DNA of 64,000 bases, from NCBI GenBank assembly GCA_964236735.1, contig CAXSFM010000006.1, positions 196,777-260,776 on the forward strand, read 5' to 3'. The notes below the pieces were generated by a model. The model had not been told where the DNA came from and did not search any database. It was given only the letters and a program-made list of their open reading frames with translations. Of the stretch, positions 1 through 9,332 are shown one piece after another. This DNA is from JAIVJG01 sp964236735 (lineage in GTDB: Bacteria; Acidobacteriota; Blastocatellia; Pyrinomonadales; Pyrinomonadaceae). How positions within the stretch are numbered: the first letter of the stretch is position 1; each line of letters starts with the position of its first letter. The position numbers and the translations under genes were made by a program.

Positions 1-1315
1 TGAAGCCGGCGAGTCCGATCAGGTCGGGAGCTTTTTCGAGATAATGCTCCAACTCTACGGTCGGCAGTTTCGACTCGGCGGCCAGTCCGAGGTGGCCTTT
101 GAGCGTCGTCTTCTCGATGCTGACGATGAGGCTCGGCTCAAGTCCGGGCAGGACTTCGCCGATGCGCGTAAAGATTGGATGGCGAAGCGAAAGCGGTTGC
201 GGCCTCGCGTGATAATAGTCCTTGCCCTGCTTCTTGATCTTGAGCGGCCCTTCGGCCATCTTCCCGAAGCGCGTCTGGACGACGACATCTTTATCCTTGT
301 GCGCTTCGAGATACTCTTCAATCGCCGGCTCAAGCGCGAAGTTAGACTTGCCTTTGAGTTCCAGCACGCCGGGCGCAACTAACTCCTCCGCGCCCGGCTT
401 CGCGCCCTTCGGAGCTTGCGGCTGCGTTGACTTCCCCTCGCCCGCTTTCGTCGCGACCGGCGTCTTGGCCTGCGGCGCTCTGCTCACCATCCCCGCCGAT
501 GACGACGATGAAGATGCGCCCGTCTGCTGGATGACGTGCGTCAACTCGTGCGCCATCAGCGCGCGGTCGTTCGGGGACTCGCCGCGCGCGAGAAAGATGT
601 CCTGCCCGTGCGTGAAGGCGCGCGCGTCGAGCGCGGCGGCGGCATCATTCGCGGAGCTATCCTGATGGACGCGCGCCGCGCCGAGGTCAGCGCCCATGCG
701 CGGCTCAAGCGCGCGCCTGAGCGCAGGACTGACGGGGCTGCCCGCGCCTTTGCGCGCTATCGCGTCGGACGCAGACGCCGTGTCCAACCCCTTCGTCGCC
801 GCGCCCGTCTCGACTCTCTGCGCGAGCGTCTGCACGGACTCGGCAGCGAGCGGCTTAATCGCCGGAGCATTCTGCCCGGCCACGACGCGGCGCGAGACGG
901 ACTCGGCCTCGCGCTCCGCCGCGCTGTCGGGATGGCTGACCGCGAGCGTCTGCACGTTGTTCCGGCTCGCCGGTTGAGCGCGCGGCGTGGACGCATGATG
1001 CTGCTGCGACGACGCGCCTTCAGCTTCATGTCCCTCATCGAGCAGGCGGCTGAGTCGCGCGTTGCCCACCGAGCGTTGCATCGAGGCCATCTCTCGCGCG
1101 CGGCTTGAAGCACTGCTGTCCGCGCCGTTCGAGGAATCGAGCAGGCTCGCGTCGTGCGCGGAGTTCGATGCGCCGTTGGGCGAGGCCGCCGCCTGACGCG
1201 AGATGGACGACAATGCGCCGCCCGGCTTCCGCGACGCGGCCACAGCGTGCTGCTCCGTGACCGGCGCGGAAGTCGCTTTGTCCCTTGACTCCGCCTGCGT
1301 CTTGACCTTCGACAT
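1..1315 (-). CDS. eCIS-associated DUF4157 protein (partial, C-terminus beyond window edge)
   Basis: The visible 438 residues start at an ATG with AGAGGA about 7 nt upstream, 10 nt after the stop of the ATPase gene, so this is the next gene of the injection-system operon. The first ~200 residues are Ser/Ala-rich and of low complexity. The DUF4157 core follows, with a zinc-metalloprotease-like motif MAHELTHVIQQ (HELTH at about residues 256-260) and a preceding LDARAFTHGQDIFLARGE segment typical of the family. DUF4157 proteins are a hallmark of eCIS loci; their role (cargo, protease or assembly factor) is not settled. The reading frame stays open to base 1, so the C-terminal domain, which might carry an effector, cannot be seen here. 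Family call is firm; function is open. Confidence 0.9.
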   Translation of the reverse strand, partial: MSKVKTQAESRDKATSAPVTEQHAVAASRKPGGALSSISRQAAASPNGASNSAHDASLLDSSNGADSSASSRAREMASMQRSVGNARLSRLLDEGHEAEGASSQQHHASTPRAQPASRNNVQTLAVSHPDSAAEREAESVSRRVVAGQNAPAIKPLAAESVQTLAQRVETGAATKGLDTASASDAIARKGAGSPVSPALRRALEPRMGADLGAARVHQDSSANDAAAALDARAFTHGQDIFLARGESPNDRALMAHELTHVIQQTGASSSSSSAGMVSRAPQAKTPVATKAGEGKSTQPQAPKGAKPGAEELVAPGVLELKGKSNFALEPAIEEYLEAHKDKDVVVQTRFGKMAEGPLKIKKQGKDYYHARPQPLSLRHPIFTRIGEVLPGLEPSLIVSIEKTTLKGHLGLAAESKLPTVELEHYLEKAPDLIGLAGF

Positions 1316-1324
1316 GCGCGTCCT

Positions 1325-3742
1325 CTAGAGGATGTATTGCTCAATCCATTTGTAGAACTCTTCGCCGAACTCGCCTTTCGTAATCGGCTTGCCCATTTTC
1401 TGAAACTCGCGCGCGAGGGCGAGCACGAGATGGCGCAACTTGATTTCGGGTTGACCTTCGCCCGCCTCGGCCAGCGCGCGGAAGGCCGCGTCCACGACGA
1501 CGTTGCTGAGGCTTCCGCCCGATAAACGGAAGCGTTCGGCGAGGCCGCGCAGGTCTTCGTCCGGCGGGCGCGCGATGTCCGGCGGAAACAGTCCCGACCA
1601 GATGCGAAAACGTCCCTCCGCTTCGGGGAACGGGAACTCGACGATAACGTGGATGCGTCGCACGAAGGCTTCGTCAATGTTCTGCCGGAGGTTCGAGGCG
1701 ATGATGACGACGCCCGTATATTCTTCGACGCGCTGGAGCAGGAAGTTCACTTCCATGTTGGCCCACCTGTCCTGCCCCGTCTCCGTCTTGCTGCCGCGCT
1801 GTCCGAAAAGCGCCTCGCCTTCATCGAAGAAGATGATGGCGTTGGCGTCTTCGGCTTCCGCGAAAATGCGATTCAGATTCTTCTCCGTGTCGCCGACGTA
1901 CTTGCTGACAATCGAAGACAAATCGGCCTTGTATAAATCAACGCCCTGCTCCTGCGCGAGCAGCCCCGCCGCCATCGTCTTGCCCGTCCCCGAAGAGCCG
2001 GTGAAGAGCGCGATCAAACCGTTGCCGAGCGTCAGGCGATTCTCGAAGTGGCCGCGCACGCGATTGCGCTGGCCGATGCGCTGGCGCAACTCTTCGAGTT
2101 GACGCTTGTGCTGCGGCGGGAGGATGAGGTCGTCGAAGGTGAGGCCGGTGCGCGGCTCAAGCCGGCGCGCGAAGGTCATCAGGCGTCGGTTCGACTGGCG
2201 GCGGCAGCCCTCAAATAAATCGCCCGCCGTGAGCTTCCGTTGCAGAGGATCGCGCTGCACGGCCAACTCGCGCGCCGCGCCGACCGCATCCGCGATTTGC
2301 CCTCCGGTCAGTTGGAAGCCGTTGGCGAGTTGGTCTGCGAGCGTATCCGGCGCGGGCACGGGCGCGGCGAACTCTCCGGCGTGCGGCATGTACGCAGCCC
2401 ACAGGCGTCGGCGCAACTCGTAGCTAGGCGCGTGAAAGTCGAGCCGTAAAAAAGGGCGAGCGCGAAAGCGTCCCACAGGGTCCCACGCCGTCTCGCCGGC
2501 GAGGAAAGTTAAATTCTCGAACCACTCGGCGGCGGTCACGAGATAATCCCAGCGCGCCGCCATCTGCTCCGACTCAAGCAGTTGCTCACAGTGCGACCAG
2601 TAGAGAGCCGCGCCCTGTAGTCGCGCCTCGCGGTAAGCGAGGTCAACCAACAACTCGAACGTGTGCGGCGCGCGCAAGGCCAGCGTGACATCCGCGACGA
2701 GGAGCCGCGTGCCGGCATCGGTGCAGAGCGCGCGCGCCGTGTCGAGCCGCGCCGAGCCGTAAGGGCCGTGCAGAAAAATCGTCGCGCCGCCCCGCTCGCG
2801 CTGTCGCCGCCACCACGCGCCGAGCGTCTGCGGATGCGAGAGCCGCTCAAATTCGACGTACAAGCTATCCCAACTGACCGCCTCGCCCGCGTGTCCGACG
2901 ATTTGCCCGAGACGCGCGTCCGCGAGATCGCCGCCCAGCAGATAACTCGTGATGCGATCATCAACGCGGACGGAGCGCATCGGCAGAGGCTCGCCCGTCC
3001 CTTCGCCGACGACGATGAGATGATGACGCAGGAGCGGACTCTGGCCGTCGAAGGCGGCGCGCGCGGCTTCGGGCGCAGGCTCGTCGCCCTGTAGGATTTC
3101 GAGGACGAGTTCGACCGGCGGCTTCGTGCGCGAGGCGTCGTCTTGCAGGTAGCCGTAGAGTCGCCGGTAACGCGCGTCGAGTTCGGGCAGCAGGCACACA
3201 AGGATGATGTCGCGCTCGAATTCCGAGAGGCCGAAAAGGATTCGCAGCACGTCGAGCCGCAGTTGAACTTCCGGCGGCGTCTCTGCGCGTCGCGCCTCGA
3301 TGGTTTCGGCAACCTGCGCGGACTGCCGGCGATAGGCCGCGAGCGCAGGCTCCAGCTCCTGCGAAAGCGTGTCGGGCGGCGTGAACTGCGATCTCAGGTA
3401 GGCGTTAATCTCCGCGTCCGTGACCTGCACCATGCCCCAACGTCGCTCGGGCTTGGCCGCGCCAATGGTCAGACGCCAGCGCAGAGTCTGCGCGCGCACG
3501 AGTTGATCTATGCGCCGCAACTCGTCCCACAAATGCTGCTCGCTGCTCGCGTACTGCCCCGACGTGAGTTCCGGCATCGGCGGCGACGGCGGCAGTTTCA
3601 ACTGCGGCGGCTGAGGCGACGGCAACGACTCCGGCTGCTCCGCTTCCTCCGTCGCGCCGTCGTCGGCAAACTGCGGGTCGTCCACCGGATTTGGCGGCAA
3701 CCGATTTTCTTTGTCACCCTTGCTCCACTTGAATAAAGACAT
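1325..3742 (-). CDS. eCIS AAA+ ATPase (Afp15-like)
   Basis: An 805-residue protein. The start is set at MSLFKWSK because GAGGAG lies 5 nt upstream and the ATG overlaps the TGA of the preceding gene by one base (TGATG), which suggests translational coupling; a longer in-frame start 45 nt upstream lacks this support. The N-terminal ~550 residues are an acidic, proline-rich head followed by a helical, degenerate ATPase-like part. The C-terminal AAA+ module has Walker A GSSGTGKT (about 582-589), Walker B IIFFDEGEALF (about 636-646) and an arginine-finger region near FVRRIHV. ATPases of this type are conserved in Afp/PVC-like particles and are thought to act in assembly or release. Position next to the tape-measure candidate and DUF4157 gene matches eCIS order. 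Confidence 0.93.
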   Translation of the reverse strand: MSLFKWSKGDKENRLPPNPVDDPQFADDGATEEAEQPESLPSPQPPQLKLPPSPPMPELTSGQYASSEQHLWDELRRIDQLVRAQTLRWRLTIGAAKPERRWGMVQVTDAEINAYLRSQFTPPDTLSQELEPALAAYRRQSAQVAETIEARRAETPPEVQLRLDVLRILFGLSEFERDIILVCLLPELDARYRRLYGYLQDDASRTKPPVELVLEILQGDEPAPEAARAAFDGQSPLLRHHLIVVGEGTGEPLPMRSVRVDDRITSYLLGGDLADARLGQIVGHAGEAVSWDSLYVEFERLSHPQTLGAWWRRQRERGGATIFLHGPYGSARLDTARALCTDAGTRLLVADVTLALRAPHTFELLVDLAYREARLQGAALYWSHCEQLLESEQMAARWDYLVTAAEWFENLTFLAGETAWDPVGRFRARPFLRLDFHAPSYELRRRLWAAYMPHAGEFAAPVPAPDTLADQLANGFQLTGGQIADAVGAARELAVQRDPLQRKLTAGDLFEGCRRQSNRRLMTFARRLEPRTGLTFDDLILPPQHKRQLEELRQRIGQRNRVRGHFENRLTLGNGLIALFTGSSGTGKTMAAGLLAQEQGVDLYKADLSSIVSKYVGDTEKNLNRIFAEAEDANAIIFFDEGEALFGQRGSKTETGQDRWANMEVNFLLQRVEEYTGVVIIASNLRQNIDEAFVRRIHVIVEFPFPEAEGRFRIWSGLFPPDIARPPDEDLRGLAERFRLSGGSLSNVVVDAAFRALAEAGEGQPEIKLRHLVLALAREFQKMGKPITKGEFGEEFYKWIEQYIL

Positions 3743-6090
3743 CACGCTCCTCGCAGCCGAAATCTCACGCGCCGCCCGCCGAGCCACGGCACGCGCTCAA
3801 GCTCGTTGAGATAACCGGCCATCTCGATGACGATGTCGAGCGGGCGACGCTCCAATTCGACGAGCAAGCCGTCAGGACTTTCGGAGACGCGCCCGCGCCG
3901 CCGGACAAAATTCTCAAGCAGGTAAGGCACGCCCGACGCCGAGAACTGACGCAGCCAGTGCGCCCACGCGCGCAACAACACGCAGGCGGCGAGCGCCGTC
4001 GTCAAATCCGCCTCAGACGCGCCGAGCCGCCCCGCCGTTAAATCTTTCAGCGCAGACTCCAACGCCGCGCGTCCTGACTCGTGGACGCTCAACTCTTCTG
4101 CGCCCGCGTCGCCGTCATCATCGAAGACGACGATGGGACGCACGCCCGTCGCCTCCGTCCAAACGTTGAGCCATGCCGCGACCGTCGTCTCAACTTCATC
4201 AATGTCCGTCGCTTCACTCACCTCAACGTCCGCCGCTTCATGCTCATAAATCCTTGCCGCCGTCATATCAACGCGCTCGATGATCTGGCCGAGCGGCCAC
4301 AGGATGCCGCTTTCATCACCCGCGATAAGAGCCGTGTCGCCGTCTTCCAGAGCGACGCGAAAGACGTGCATCACCGACGGTCGCAGCACGCGCAGACCCG
4401 CAACGGCGCGCAGCAGCGCGGCTTGAAAACGCGCGCCATCCGACGTGCCGGCATTCGCCCACATCGCGCGCAACTCGTCGAGCGTCGCACGCTCGTCCAG
4501 CCCCACGAGCAAGCGCAGCCCTTCGTCAATGCGCGCACCTTCGACCGTCGCCTCGCCGCACAAACGAAGCGCCAGCGCGAGACGAAACGCGGCGGGCTGA
4601 TTTGTCGCGCCCGGCGGGTAGCTCGTCTCTGCGGCCAGCGCGTCGAGCCGCGCGTCGAGCATTGCGCGCCACAGCAAAGCGAGTCCCGCACACTCCGTCT
4701 CGACACCGGCGGCGAGCGGCGACTTTTTATCTTCGCCCGCGAGTTCTTCGACAAGCGCGAGCGCGCTCTCGCCGAGGTCGGACATCGCGTTGCACGACAC
4801 TGCGGCACGCGCGCGGCTCGCGTCGCTCAACAGTCGAAGCGCGGCGGCCACGTCCCTCCGCCGCAAGCGCAAAATGAACTCGGACGTTGCGCCCGACTCG
4901 CGCGCGAACCGCCGCGCGTCGAGCAGGTGTCCGATTAAATTTTTCGCCGCCGCATCATCGCCCCACTGCGGCGCGCGGCTGACGAGCAGCGCGAAGAGTC
5001 TGAGCGCGTCCGCCGTCGTCTCGTCGTCGCGGTCGAGTTGCGGAGCGTCGTCACGCAGGACGGCGGCGAGCGCGGCCAGCAATTCGCGCTGGCGCGGCGT
5101 CGCCGTCGTACCGCCTGCACCGGCGGCGCGCGCCGGCAACGATGTGTGCATGGCGCGCGCGCCGTCCGCGTCGAGCATGGCGAGCAGCGCATCACGCAGC
5201 CACACGCGGTCGAGCCAGCCGAAACCTTCGAGCGCGCGGCCGAGCTGCGCGCGAAAATCTCCATCGCCGGAGCCGGCGTCGAGCCGGAGTTGTCCGCGCC
5301 GGAAGAGGAAGCGCACCGCGTCGAGGACGACGGCGGCGAGCGAGCGCGTATCGCGCCAGTCGGTGTCGCGCGGCGACGACGCGGCATCGTCGAGATAAGC
5401 GCGGAACAACTCTTCGCCCGCGCGCCGCGTGCGACTCCACGCGCCGAGTCCGTCAATCAATTCCATCGCGGCGGCGAACAACGGACGGAGTGCGTCTGTG
5501 TCCGGCGTCTCGCGCGTTTGAGACTCATCGCGCCAGAGAGAGCGGCGTGTCTGTGCGTCGAGCAGTTCGAGCACGTCGTTCAGCCTGCCGCAACTGTGCA
5601 GGCGCGCGAGGATGGCGGGCAGATGGCGGCGATTGTCGAGCAGCGCGCGACCGAGAGCGTGCGGCGCATCGAGCGTCTGAAGCTGAGAGAATGCGCCGTA
5701 GTACCAGCGACCCCAGGCCGTGCTGTCGAGCAACGCGACGGCGAAGCTCGCCACGTAGTCGGGCTGGCCGTCGAAGCGCACGAGGTTCGCGCCGTCGTCC
5801 GCATCTTCGGCGACCGAGCGGACGACCGCGCCCGCGAGGTGTTCGCCCCAGCGCCGCGCGAGACGCGCGTCGGTCGCGTCCGCGCCGACCATAAGCGTCG
5901 CTTTGGCTTCGACGCGGCGCAGCACGTACACCGCCTCGTCGCCCGCGAACGCCTCTCCGAGCGCAGTCTCGTAAGACTCGCTCACGCGCTCGCGCAGGAC
6001 GCGGTCGAGACGCGCCGCGAGAGCCTGCGCCGAATTGTGCGCGCCTCTCACGCGGTAGAGGCCGCGCAGGCGTGCGATGCGACCGTCCAT
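3742..6090 (-). CDS. probable eCIS tape-measure protein (CIS_TMP-like)
   Basis: A 782-residue, Ala/Leu/Arg-rich, largely helical protein with no recognisable enzyme motif. The first ~110 residues show the pattern of the contractile-injection-system tape-measure family: a helix (ALAARLDRVLRERV), then YVLRRVEAKATLMV, then another helix (LARRWGEHLAGAVVRSV). A second block, DYVASFAVALLDSTAWGRWYYGAF (about 112-135), is followed by repeated helical segments. It sits immediately before the AAA+ ATPase and overlaps it by one base, the position of Afp14 relative to Afp15. GAGGAT lies 6 nt before the ATG. The tape-measure role would be to fix the length of the inner tube. Assignment rests on weak N-terminal similarity plus position; a baseplate-associated protein of unknown role is the alternative. 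Confidence 0.55.
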   Translation of the reverse strand: MDGRIARLRGLYRVRGAHNSAQALAARLDRVLRERVSESYETALGEAFAGDEAVYVLRRVEAKATLMVGADATDARLARRWGEHLAGAVVRSVAEDADDGANLVRFDGQPDYVASFAVALLDSTAWGRWYYGAFSQLQTLDAPHALGRALLDNRRHLPAILARLHSCGRLNDVLELLDAQTRRSLWRDESQTRETPDTDALRPLFAAAMELIDGLGAWSRTRRAGEELFRAYLDDAASSPRDTDWRDTRSLAAVVLDAVRFLFRRGQLRLDAGSGDGDFRAQLGRALEGFGWLDRVWLRDALLAMLDADGARAMHTSLPARAAGAGGTTATPRQRELLAALAAVLRDDAPQLDRDDETTADALRLFALLVSRAPQWGDDAAAKNLIGHLLDARRFARESGATSEFILRLRRRDVAAALRLLSDASRARAAVSCNAMSDLGESALALVEELAGEDKKSPLAAGVETECAGLALLWRAMLDARLDALAAETSYPPGATNQPAAFRLALALRLCGEATVEGARIDEGLRLLVGLDERATLDELRAMWANAGTSDGARFQAALLRAVAGLRVLRPSVMHVFRVALEDGDTALIAGDESGILWPLGQIIERVDMTAARIYEHEAADVEVSEATDIDEVETTVAAWLNVWTEATGVRPIVVFDDDGDAGAEELSVHESGRAALESALKDLTAGRLGASEADLTTALAACVLLRAWAHWLRQFSASGVPYLLENFVRRRGRVSESPDGLLVELERRPLDIVIEMAGYLNELERVPWLGGRRVRFRLRGA

Positions 6091-6158
6091 TTCTTAATCC
6101 TCGAATGTTCCTTGAATCGCTTTGCCGGTTGCACGCATCTCCGCCTGCGCGTCGCGCC

Positions 6159-7652
6159 TCAAGGCGTGATGATGCCGGCGAGCGCGGCGCGGAGTCTGTC
6201 CGCCGCTTCCGGGTGGCTCGACCTGAGACGCTCGGCGAAGTCCGCGAGGCTCGCATCGTCTGCGGCGAGCGCGTCGGCCAACTCACCGACGTTTGGCGCG
6301 GACGCCTTCGCTATCTTCAACACCGGCTCAGGCTGCGCCACCCCTTTCAACGCAGACGCGCTGCCGCCGGAGAGTTGGCCGCCCGCGCCGATCACTCCGC
6401 CCATAAAAGCCGACGTGGCGAAACCGCGCGCGGCGGCGTTCAGTTGACCCTCGACGCGCGAGCGGACTTCGATATTTCCCTTGACGCTTCCTTCGACTTT
6501 GAGATTGCCATGCACCGTCACCGTGCCATCGTCGCTGATGGTCAGGCACGAATGAAACATCTCCTTCGGGTTGCCCGTCTCGTCTGTCCCCTTGAACCAC
6601 GAGCCGACGACGACCTGATTTTTGCCCGCCAGTCCGCCCGGCGCGCTGCCTGCCATCTCGATGCGTAATTCCTCGACGCCGCCCTTCGCATCGGAGACGC
6701 GATAGATGCTCCACGGCGTCGCACCGGGATCGCGCGCTGTCCCGGCCTCGAACTCAAGCGCGCCTCCCGCCAGCGTGAGATTGCCGTAGAGGCTCGCATC
6801 GTTTTTGATGCTGACCTCGCCGTCTTTATCAATGATGAGACGAGCTATCGCTGCTGGCTGCTGGCCGCTTGCGTCCGGTGGCGGCGGCAGCAGGCCGGGA
6901 CAGTCGGACAGTTGCGTGTCATCGCCCTGTTGACTGGAGCGTTCATCGCGCGTGAAGACGGCGAAGCGGCTCGCATCATTCTCACGCTCCGCGCCGATCT
7001 GCACGCGCGCTCTGCCCGATGGCGCGATCACACTCTCTCCGACCAGCCCGATGTAAGGGCGGTCGGCGGCGTTGACCGAGACGGGCTGTTTCGTATTCGT
7101 CGGGTCGTTGATAATCTGGCCGAGAAAGACAGGCCAGGAGGAGAGAGCCGTGTCGGGCGGCGTGCGAAAGGGGCTGAAGTTGAGGTCGGCTGCGGGCACG
7201 CCGTCGGGTTGCCGGCGGGAGGTAGAGACAAGGGACGGCTTCGACAATTCGACGTGCGCCGCCTCCTGTGCGCGATAGAAAAGCGCGGCGTCCGGCTCGC
7301 CGCAGCCGGCGTAGCCCGCGGGCGGTTTGTCCTCGCTCACGAGGCCGTAGATGAGCCACACGTCGAGCGTCCGGCTGCCCTTGTCAACGAAGGCTTTCGC
7401 ATTGAGCGGCTGCTTCTGCGACAGGACAAGCTCGCGCCCGTAGCCGTCAATCGCCACGCCCGGCTGCACGTAAAAATTCCCGTCCGCCAAGACCACTTCG
7501 AGGCCGCTCGCGATGCCCCAGGTGTGGTGCGCGACGTTGTGGCGGCGACGCATGGCGATGTGATAAGCCTGCTCGTCCGTAAAGTCCTGCGTGCGGAGGA
7601 ACTGTCGCGGGAAGTAATGCACGCGCGTGATGCCGCTGCTGTTATCGCTCAT
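6159..7652 (-). CDS. eCIS fibre-like protein 4 (shared GWGV-type N-terminal domain, beta-helical C-half)
   Basis: A 497-residue protein, last of four adjacent paralogues. Residues ~8-95 hold a domain shared by all four: a YFPRQFLRTQDFTDEQAY segment, RRRHNVAHHTWGIASGL, then PGVAIDGYGRELVL. A middle part (SGRARVQIGAERENDASRFAVF) is shared with the next paralogue upstream in the operon. The C-half has short turns of the type LTISDDGTVTVHGNLKVEG, which look like beta-helical or trimeric fibre shafts. It ends in an Ala/Asp-rich helical tail. Known eCIS carry host-binding fibres on the baseplate, and this gene lies downstream of the baseplate genes, so a fibre or surface-decoration role is inferred. 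The shared domain is not one I can name. Confidence 0.6.
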   Translation of the reverse strand: MSDNSSGITRVHYFPRQFLRTQDFTDEQAYHIAMRRRHNVAHHTWGIASGLEVVLADGNFYVQPGVAIDGYGRELVLSQKQPLNAKAFVDKGSRTLDVWLIYGLVSEDKPPAGYAGCGEPDAALFYRAQEAAHVELSKPSLVSTSRRQPDGVPAADLNFSPFRTPPDTALSSWPVFLGQIINDPTNTKQPVSVNAADRPYIGLVGESVIAPSGRARVQIGAERENDASRFAVFTRDERSSQQGDDTQLSDCPGLLPPPPDASGQQPAAIARLIIDKDGEVSIKNDASLYGNLTLAGGALEFEAGTARDPGATPWSIYRVSDAKGGVEELRIEMAGSAPGGLAGKNQVVVGSWFKGTDETGNPKEMFHSCLTISDDGTVTVHGNLKVEGSVKGNIEVRSRVEGQLNAAARGFATSAFMGGVIGAGGQLSGGSASALKGVAQPEPVLKIAKASAPNVGELADALAADDASLADFAERLRSSHPEAADRLRAALAGIITP

Positions 7653-7676
7653 CTGCTGCTGTCGCCCTCCTTCGGT

Positions 7677-9332
7677 TCAAGTGATGATGGCGGGAGGATT
7701 GATGACCGTGACGCTCGCGCTGTCGGTCGCGGCGAGGACGTTGGGTTGCGCCCCGACGCCGATGGCCGTGATGGAAATTTCGATCACTCCCTCGATGCCG
7801 CGCGGGTCGAAGGCGGGCAGGCTCACGTCCTGCGCGCGCCCGGCTTCGAGATTGAATGGCGTGGCGGGAAGCTTCGCCCGCGTGGTGGCTTCGTTGAAGG
7901 TCACGTTCGCGTAAAGCTGCACGTCCGTGATCGCGCCCGCGCCGTTGTTCGTGACGCGGAAGGTGCAGAGCAGAGAAACCTGCGGGGTAATAATTAGACT
8001 GTTGCCGAGCGCATGAGCTGTCTGCTGCCCCGCCTGCGATTTCAAGTCTGTGATGAGGACGCCGAGTTCGCCCGTGTTGACGCCGCCGAAGAGCGCGTCC
8101 ATCTGCTTCTCCGCCGAGACCACGCCGCGCGCCCATTGCTGGCTGAGAGCCGCGACGAATCGCGGGTCGTTCGCATCGGGCTTGACCGCGCCCTCGATGA
8201 TTTGCCCTTCAACTTTCAACTTGCCGTTGATCGTCAAAGTGCAATCGGCGGAGAGCGTGACGCACGGAGTGAACGCTTTAGTGGTTGCGTCGCGCGTCCC
8301 GATGGACAGGCGGGAGAGCGTCTGGTCGCCTTTGTCTCCGGGATTGCCGATTTCAAAGCGTAGCTGCTGGACTGCTCCCCCGTTCTCTTTAACTTCCGTG
8401 CGATAGACCTGCCACGGCGCGGCGGCCTGCGGTGCAGCGGCGAGCGGAAGAAAGTTGAGAGCGCACGCCGCGCCGTCGCCGTCGAGGTGCTCGCGCATGA
8501 GCAAGCGCTGGCCGCCGAGCGTCGTGTTGCCGGCTATGATTGTTTTGCCCTCTTCATCTATCGCCAGACGCTCGACAAGTTTGCCCGTCTCATCTGCGAC
8601 GAAGACGGCGAAGCGGCGCGTGTCGCTCTCAAGCTCGCTCCCGATTTGCACGCGCGCGCGGCCTGACGGCGCATTCACCGTTTCGCCCGCGAGCGTCGCG
8701 TATGCAATCGTTGCCGGGAGAATTTCGTAACCGTGCGGGTTTGCCGTTGTGCGCCTGATCGTGCCGAGCAAGACAGGCCACTCGGTTGCGGAATCGTCCG
8801 GCGAGGTTCTGTCCGGCGTGAAAGGTATGTCGTCGGACGACACTTCGACGGGTCGGCGCGGATCAATCTTCCGCGCGGGCGTCAGGCGCAGGCGAGACTG
8901 CTCGCGCCAGCGATTAGCCTGCCCCGCCCCGCAATCGAAGCGACCGCGTTGTTGCTGCGCCTCCGTCTCCGCGACGCGGTCATAGAAGAGCCACACGTCA
9001 ACCGACTCGCTTCCAAGTCGCTCGAAGGCGTCGGGCGGAAGCGCGAGCGGCGATTCGATGAACAACTCTCGCCCGTAGCCGTCCACGGCCATGCCGGGAC
9101 ACACCACAAGGCCGTCCGCCGTCAAGCGAAGCGTCAGGCCGGCGACGACTCCCCAGCCGTGCGCGCCAGTGTGATGACGGCGGCGCATCGCGACGAGATA
9201 GGCTTGCTCGGCTTCGAGGTCGGCGGCGCGCACGACCTGTCGCTCGCGAAAGAGCGCGCGCGTGACGCCCCCCGTCACTGTCGCCGAGTCGTCAGCCGTT
9301 ATCCCAGACGGCGTTTGGCTTCTTCGATCCAT
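7677..9332 (-). CDS. eCIS fibre-like protein 3 (shared N-terminal domain, C-terminal Ig-like domain)
   Basis: 551 residues. The shared N-terminal domain spans about 25-115: LFRERQVVRAADLEAEQAY, RRRHHTGAHGWGVVAGL, then PGMAVDGYGRELFI. The central part (SGRARVQIGSELESDTRRFAVF) matches paralogue 4, followed by beta-turn repeats such as LTINGKLKVEG. The last ~100 residues (LLCTFRVTNNGAGAITDVQL onward) read as a CARDB/Ig-like beta sandwich ending in a Pro/Ile tail. With the first ATG the gene overlaps the preceding gene by 34 bases. An in-frame GTG 17 codons later would nearly remove the overlap but has a weaker ribosome site. Likely an exported-particle fibre or adhesin; role inferred from position and beta-rich make-up. 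Confidence 0.58.
   Translation of the reverse strand: MDRRSQTPSGITADDSATVTGGVTRALFRERQVVRAADLEAEQAYLVAMRRRHHTGAHGWGVVAGLTLRLTADGLVVCPGMAVDGYGRELFIESPLALPPDAFERLGSESVDVWLFYDRVAETEAQQQRGRFDCGAGQANRWREQSRLRLTPARKIDPRRPVEVSSDDIPFTPDRTSPDDSATEWPVLLGTIRRTTANPHGYEILPATIAYATLAGETVNAPSGRARVQIGSELESDTRRFAVFVADETGKLVERLAIDEEGKTIIAGNTTLGGQRLLMREHLDGDGAACALNFLPLAAAPQAAAPWQVYRTEVKENGGAVQQLRFEIGNPGDKGDQTLSRLSIGTRDATTKAFTPCVTLSADCTLTINGKLKVEGQIIEGAVKPDANDPRFVAALSQQWARGVVSAEKQMDALFGGVNTGELGVLITDLKSQAGQQTAHALGNSLIITPQVSLLCTFRVTNNGAGAITDVQLYANVTFNEATTRAKLPATPFNLEAGRAQDVSLPAFDPRGIEGVIEISITAIGVGAQPNVLAATDSASVTVINPPAIIT

Noticed and set aside
222..1108. Long plus-strand reading frames opposite the DUF4157 gene, and similar ones opposite most minus-strand genes
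   Set aside because: They are the antisense shadow of GC-rich coding sequence; the minus-strand proteins have clear family motifs.
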